Source: JBGTGG01 sp964398945
GTDB lineage: Bacteria; Bacteroidota; Bacteroidia; Cytophagales; Cyclobacteriaceae
DNA length: 64,000 nucleotides
Assembly: GCA_964398945.1 (NCBI GenBank)
Contig: CAYNOT010000007.1
Span: 124,001 to 188,000, forward strand
Reading direction: 5' to 3'
Numbering within the stretch: position 1 is the first letter of the stretch; each line of letters starts with the position of its first letter. The translations under genes were made by a program, and so were the position numbers. Below, piece after piece: positions 60,841-64,000 of the stretch. The notes below the pieces were generated by a model. That model had not been told where the DNA came from. It ran no database searches and worked only from the letters and a program-made list of their open reading frames with translations.

Positions 60841-61032
60841 ATAACGGTCTGACGAAAACGCCCTACCTACAACAGCGTGTTTATGCCAGCTTGGGGTTTA
60901 GTGTAGCTACAAAGTTTAGTTTCTTTACTTAGTTTTGTCACGGTGGACAACTTGGACTGGTCAGCTTTGTCATGCTTCGCATTTAACAAAGCTTCCTAAG
61001 CCCAAGCCGTCATAAACTCAAACGTTGGGCGC
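60841..61032 (+). repeat. Integron attC-like long imperfect hairpin
   Basis: The segment begins ATAACGG and ends CAAACGTTGGGCGC. The 3' end contains GTTGGGC (61024-61030), which fits the attC core GTTRRRY; on the 5' side GCCCTAC (60860-60866) is close to RYYYAAC. Between them GTGTTTATG-CCAGCTTGG (60877-60894) pairs with CCAAGCCGTCATAAAC (61002-61017) with few mismatches. A second hairpin AGCTTTGT/ACAAAGCT (60963-60970, 60985-60992) lies inside. This is the structure of an attC site, about 170 bases long. It ends 26 bases before the next gene start. Confidence 0.5.
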
Positions 61033-61057
61033 AATTCACTCAAAAATAGATTTGACC

Positions 61058-61996
61058 ATGTATAGAAAACTGACATTACTATTTATACTGACAACACTAG
61101 TTTCATTCTCAACACTGGGACAAGAGACAAAGCAAATTAAAAACGAAAACAAGGAAGGTGACTTAGAAATATTTCATGTATTGAAGTCAGACAAGAATAT
61201 CAAACAAGGACCGTACGAAAAATACTTTAAGTATTCAAACCCTATGACTCGGGGAAAACTGCTTACAGAAAGGGGACAGTACGACAACAACAAGAAAACC
61301 GGAACTTGGAGTTTTTACTGGGGTGAAAACAATATGACATCAAAAGGCAATTATGAGAATGACCTAAAGAGCGGGAATTGGGAGTATTATAAAAATGGAA
61401 TTGTAATCGAAAAAGGTGACTACAAAAACAACAAAAGAGAAGGACTATGGACATATTTTGAAAAAGTAAAAGGAATCTTAGAAAAGGGCTACTATAAAGA
61501 AGGAAATAAAATTGGAAAATGGACATATCATTATTACAACGTTCCTGTTCAAACTTATGACTATACGTTGGACTCGGTTCTACAATTCTTTGATGACAAG
61601 AGTGAGTCCGAGGTAATGAATTCAAACAACGAAATAGTTAAATTGGTGTTGAGCCGACCACCACAATATGTTGGACATAAAAGACAGTTACAAACTGACA
61701 TGCCCAACTTGACAAAATATCCTATTGAGGCAAGACGAATTGCATTGGAAGGAAAAGTGTCAGTGAGTTTCATTGTTAACGAGGACGGGACAACAAGTGA
61801 CTTTACAATAATTCAAGACATTGGTGGCAATTGTGGACAAGCTGTTGTCAAGGCATTTAAGTCCAACCCGACCAAATGGGTGCCCGGGACATTTGAGGGA
61901 AGGAAAGTGAAAGTGAAGTACTATCAGAGTGTCAGCTTCTCCTTGACAATTGACCCAATATCAGGACTTGGACAAAGTGAAATTGTGTATGAGTGA
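61058..61996 (+). CDS. Secreted MORN-like repeat protein with TonB C-terminal domain (second copy)
   Basis: A 312-residue protein with signal peptide MYRKLTLLFILTTLVSFSTL (ATG 61058). The middle has at least four YwqK/MORN-like repeats (RGQYDNNKKTGTWSFYWGEN, KGNYENDLKSGNWEYYKNG, KGDYKNNKREGLWTYFE). The C-terminal 100 residues form a TonB-C domain (YPIEARRIALEGKVSVSFIV, GQAVVKAFKSN) with a tail IDPISGLGQSEIVYE. It is a paralogue of 21069-21728 but lies next to an attC-like repeat and a group II intron remnant, so this copy may be mobile. No membrane anchor of the classical TonB type is present. Confidence 0.8.
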   Translation: MYRKLTLLFILTTLVSFSTLGQETKQIKNENKEGDLEIFHVLKSDKNIKQGPYEKYFKYSNPMTRGKLLTERGQYDNNKKTGTWSFYWGENNMTSKGNYENDLKSGNWEYYKNGIVIEKGDYKNNKREGLWTYFEKVKGILEKGYYKEGNKIGKWTYHYYNVPVQTYDYTLDSVLQFFDDKSESEVMNSNNEIVKLVLSRPPQYVGHKRQLQTDMPNLTKYPIEARRIALEGKVSVSFIVNEDGTTSDFTIIQDIGGNCGQAVVKAFKSNPTKWVPGTFEGRKVKVKYYQSVSFSLTIDPISGLGQSEIVYE

Positions 61997-62430
61997 TCGA
62001 GTAGGCAAAGGGGAGTTTCACCCCTAAGCCTCTCACAGAACCGTACGTGAACCTCTCGATTCATACGGCTCTTCGTATCCTCCAATCTTACAACTGAAGA
62101 CGGATTGAAATCTCAGCTCATCCCAGTAAATGAAATTTACAAGTTGGCCGAATCTGACAACCCTGATACGTCAGCCCCTTCGCTCTGCTCAAGTTTCCAA
62201 GAGCATCGTCACTACTACGAGCTGATCTGCCCCTTAGCTGTTGTATTGGTATTCGCCTTATCCCTTCGGGACTTATAGCTTTCTCTTGACACCAACAGTA
62301 AGGTTCCCCAGTTTCGTAACAAAGCCCAGTCTAAGGTCATGCCATCTCTATACCGGTTGCCCATCATAAGCCGCCATACAGGTATCGCTTATGACTGATC
62401 CCTCCGGGGCGCGGATCCCTCGGGTTTTGA
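61997..62430 (-). mobile_element. Group II intron remnant, 5'-truncated and without reverse transcriptase
   Basis: Read on the minus strand, the stretch carries the hallmarks of a bacterial group II intron. Domain V (62038-62071) begins gagccgtatg and ends cacgtacggttc, with the catalytic AGC; domain VI follows as a small hairpin (aggggtgaaactcccct), and the 3' end falls at about 61997. Upstream on the same strand are the typical blocks aactggggaacctt, aaggggcagatcagct and gagcgaaggggctga. The reverse transcriptase of domain IV is absent (about 100 bases remain), and the 5' end is not recognisable near 62430. It lies antisense to, and directly abuts, the stop codon of the TonB-C gene. Confidence 0.8.
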
Positions 62431-62661
62431 GCAAAAACCAGCATTGAATTTGTCTCACTTAAATCATATACCGTGACAGGTAAACTTTTCAGGTGGTTTG
62501 ACGAGAAAGACTTAAAGAGAAGGGAAAATCTTAAAGAATCCGACTACATTAAATCGTTTGAAGAAGGTGTAATCCGGACAATAAAAAACAAGAACAAATT
62601 CGACTCGGATATTTATTACTGGAATCCAACGTTGGACCCAAGAATACTTGACCAACATTAA
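62431..62661 (+). pseudogene. Orphan C-terminal gene fragment
   Basis: After the TGA at 62428-62430, an open frame encodes KTSIEFVSLKSYTVTGKLFR, then WFDEKDLKRRENLKESDY, a charged helical stretch and FDSDIYYWNPTLDPRILDQH at the stop (62661). A GTG at 62473 could start a 62-residue product. The rest of the protein appears lost at the edge of the intron remnant. No family is recognised. The abrupt start right at the intron junction suggests a truncated gene. Confidence 0.5.
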
Positions 62662-62691
62662 ACGAGTCCGCAGTAAAGTCTATTGCTATTG

Positions 62692-63573
62692 CTAAGCCGA
62701 CTTCAGCGCTTCTGCCCCGCCTACAATCTCCAAAATTTCTTTGGTGATGGCCGCCTGGCGTGTGCGGTTGTACGTCAAGCGCAGCTCTTTCAAAAGATCG
62801 CCAGCATTTTCAGTGGCTTTGTCCATTGCTGTCATTCGCGCGCCATTTTCAGCAGCATTTGAATCTGCCAACGCCTTGTACAATTGTACTTTCAATGACT
62901 TTGGAATAATCCCTTCAATAATTTCTTCTTGAGAAGGTTGATAGATATAATCAACTTCAGCAGCCTTTTCTTCAAGCACTGGCGGAAGGATCGGTAAGAA
63001 TTGTTCTACCCGCAAAATTTGTGTAGCCACATTTTTGAATTCGTTGTACACAATTTCTACCTTATCATACTTGCCGGCACGAAACTCCTGCATGATGTAT
63101 TCAGCAATGCTGGCCGCAGTATCAAAACTCAAATCCAGAAAGGCAGTAGAAAAATCACGAACCACATTGTTCTTTCGCTTGGTGTAATACTCAAGGGCTT
63201 TTTTTCCTACAGCCAAAAACGTAACGCGGCCTGCCTTGTATTGGCTTTCATATTGCTCTGCAACGAGCCTGTTTACACCTTTGAAAACACTGGAGTTAAA
63301 AGATCCGCAAAGCCCGCGGTCAGAAGTAACGGCAACAATCAATATATTCTTTTCTTCACGAACAGTACTGTACCAGTTATCACCATCATCCGACTGCGCA
63401 TTCGACAAGTTTTGCAAAATAGAAGATAGCTTTTGTGCAAAAGGACGCATTTGTGTAATGCGTTCTTGTGATCTTCTCAATTTGGCAGCCGCCACCATTT
63501 TCATGGCTTTGGTAATCTGCTGCGTGGAGATAACCGATACTATTCTATTTTTTACTTCTTTTAAACTCGCCAT
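62692..63573 (-). CDS. atpG: ATP synthase F1 gamma subunit
   Basis: A 293-residue gamma subunit, the rotor shaft of F1F0-ATP synthase. The N-terminal helix starts MASLKEVKNRIVSVISTQQI and continues with TKAMKMVAAAKLRR; the central domain has VTSDRGLCGSFNSSVFK; and the C-terminal helix has ARMTAMDKATENAGDLLKEL and YNRTRQAAITKEILEIVGGA, all diagnostic. It follows atpA by 12 bases, the standard atpA-atpG order. Confidence 0.97.
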   Translation of the reverse strand: MASLKEVKNRIVSVISTQQITKAMKMVAAAKLRRSQERITQMRPFAQKLSSILQNLSNAQSDDGDNWYSTVREEKNILIVAVTSDRGLCGSFNSSVFKGVNRLVAEQYESQYKAGRVTFLAVGKKALEYYTKRKNNVVRDFSTAFLDLSFDTAASIAEYIMQEFRAGKYDKVEIVYNEFKNVATQILRVEQFLPILPPVLEEKAAEVDYIYQPSQEEIIEGIIPKSLKVQLYKALADSNAAENGARMTAMDKATENAGDLLKELRLTYNRTRQAAITKEILEIVGGAEALKSA

Positions 63574-63585
63574 ACTGCTTACCTC

Positions 63586-64000
63586 TTATGCGGCAAATTT
63601 ACTTGCCAAATCTGTAGCTACTTTCTTTATGGTTTCAACATCCGCATCTTCAAATTTTCCTTTACGGAAATTGTCAAGCACAGCTGCATGGTTAAGACGA
63701 ATCAGTTCAATGAATTCAAATTGAAACTGCTTCACGCTTTTCACCGGGACTTTGTCCATAAAACCACGGGTCGAGGCCAGGATAATCGCAACCTGTTCCT
63801 CAACAGGAACGGGGGCATATTGATCTTGTTTTAAGATTTCTGTATTCCTGCGACCACGCTCGATGGTAAGCTTCGTTGCAGCATCCAAATCAGAACCGAA
63901 CTTCGCAAATGCTTCAAGCTCCCTGAATTGTGCCTGGTCAAGTTTCAACGTACCGGCCACTTTCTTCATCGACTTAATCTGTGCAGCACCTCCCACACGT
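63586..64000 (-). CDS. atpA: ATP synthase F1 alpha subunit, C-terminal part
   Basis: The frame runs from the window edge to the stop at 63586 and encodes the last 138 residues of the alpha subunit. Visible motifs include SRVGGAAQIKSMKKVAG-like sequence at the edge (RVGGAAQ), LDQAQFRELEAFAKFGSDLD and ERGRRNTEILKQDQYAPVPV. The N-terminal nucleotide-binding part lies outside the window. It is the gene upstream of atpG in the ATP synthase operon. Confidence 0.96.
   Translation of the reverse strand, partial: RVGGAAQIKSMKKVAGTLKLDQAQFRELEAFAKFGSDLDAATKLTIERGRRNTEILKQDQYAPVPVEEQVAIILASTRGFMDKVPVKSVKQFQFEFIELIRLNHAAVLDNFRKGKFEDADVETIKKVATDLASKFAA

Overview
The window reads as chromosomal DNA of a Bacteroidota bacterium, most likely order Cytophagales. 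The signs are type IX secretion (PorZ and a T9SS C-terminal sorting domain), a TonB-dependent receptor and four TonB-C proteins, DUF5686, DUF6252 and DUF6660 family proteins, a eukaryote-type GT3 glycogen synthase, YtxJ/BrxC, weak or absent Shine-Dalgarno sites, and the gene order of the cell-shape and porZ-recO clusters. This placement comes from family knowledge, not from a database search.

Layout. 1-7300: end of a PIN-domain toxin, a STAS-like protein, then a glycogen/alpha-glucan locus (GH31, GT4 and a GH57-like protein on the minus strand; glycogen synthase divergent). 7400-10265: a secreted esterase, then an accessory gap with an integron-like repeat and two broken genes (Bro-N protein, small membrane protein). 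10266-15980: a very basic repetitive secreted protein with ytxJ, an outer-membrane protein, a TonB protein and two envelope proteins. 15976-24813, minus strand: DUF-type membrane protein, GNAT, 2-hydroxyacid dehydrogenase, TonB-dependent receptor with DUF6660, thioesterase, a MORN/TonB-C protein, homogentisate dioxygenase and an S41 protease. 24945-27993: hemerythrin-like protein, ruvX, def and a glutamine/methionine transaminase. 28058-32428: an accessory island of decaying tandem copies of a DUF6252 lipoprotein gene plus a T9SS-exported protein gene, flanked by an 81-bp direct repeat of the transaminase 3' end, followed by a VapBC-like module. 32652-35151: omega-amidase and purH. 35339-40816: mreB-mreC-mreD-mrdA-rodA. 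40884-46303: lipoprotein, hypothetical, ferredoxin, thymidine kinase, porZ and recO. 46305-50953, minus strand: sigma, anti-sigma, gmk, nadD and a DUF5686 protein. 51046-55332: a palindrome array, then a vWA protein divergent from an ECF sigma factor and a fused anti-sigma/CarboxypepD_reg/TonB-C protein. 55417-60221: GT39-like membrane protein, PadR and an ABC-type permease. 60398-62661: an integron-cassette-like stretch with an attC-like hairpin, a second MORN/TonB-C gene, an antisense group II intron remnant and an orphan gene fragment. 62692-64000: atpG and the end of atpA.

Most of the window is ordinary housekeeping. The points most worth a second look are (i) the sigma / anti-sigma-CarboxypepD-TonB / vWA-CarboxypepD locus as a possible envelope signalling unit, (ii) the island inserted between the transaminase and omega-amidase genes with a duplicated 3' gene end, (iii) a GH57-like protein in the glycogen operon that appears to lack catalytic residues, (iv) the attC-like and group II intron remnants before atpG, and (v) the array of alternating palindromes at 51046-51269. 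No tRNA, rRNA, CRISPR array or complete insertion sequence was seen.
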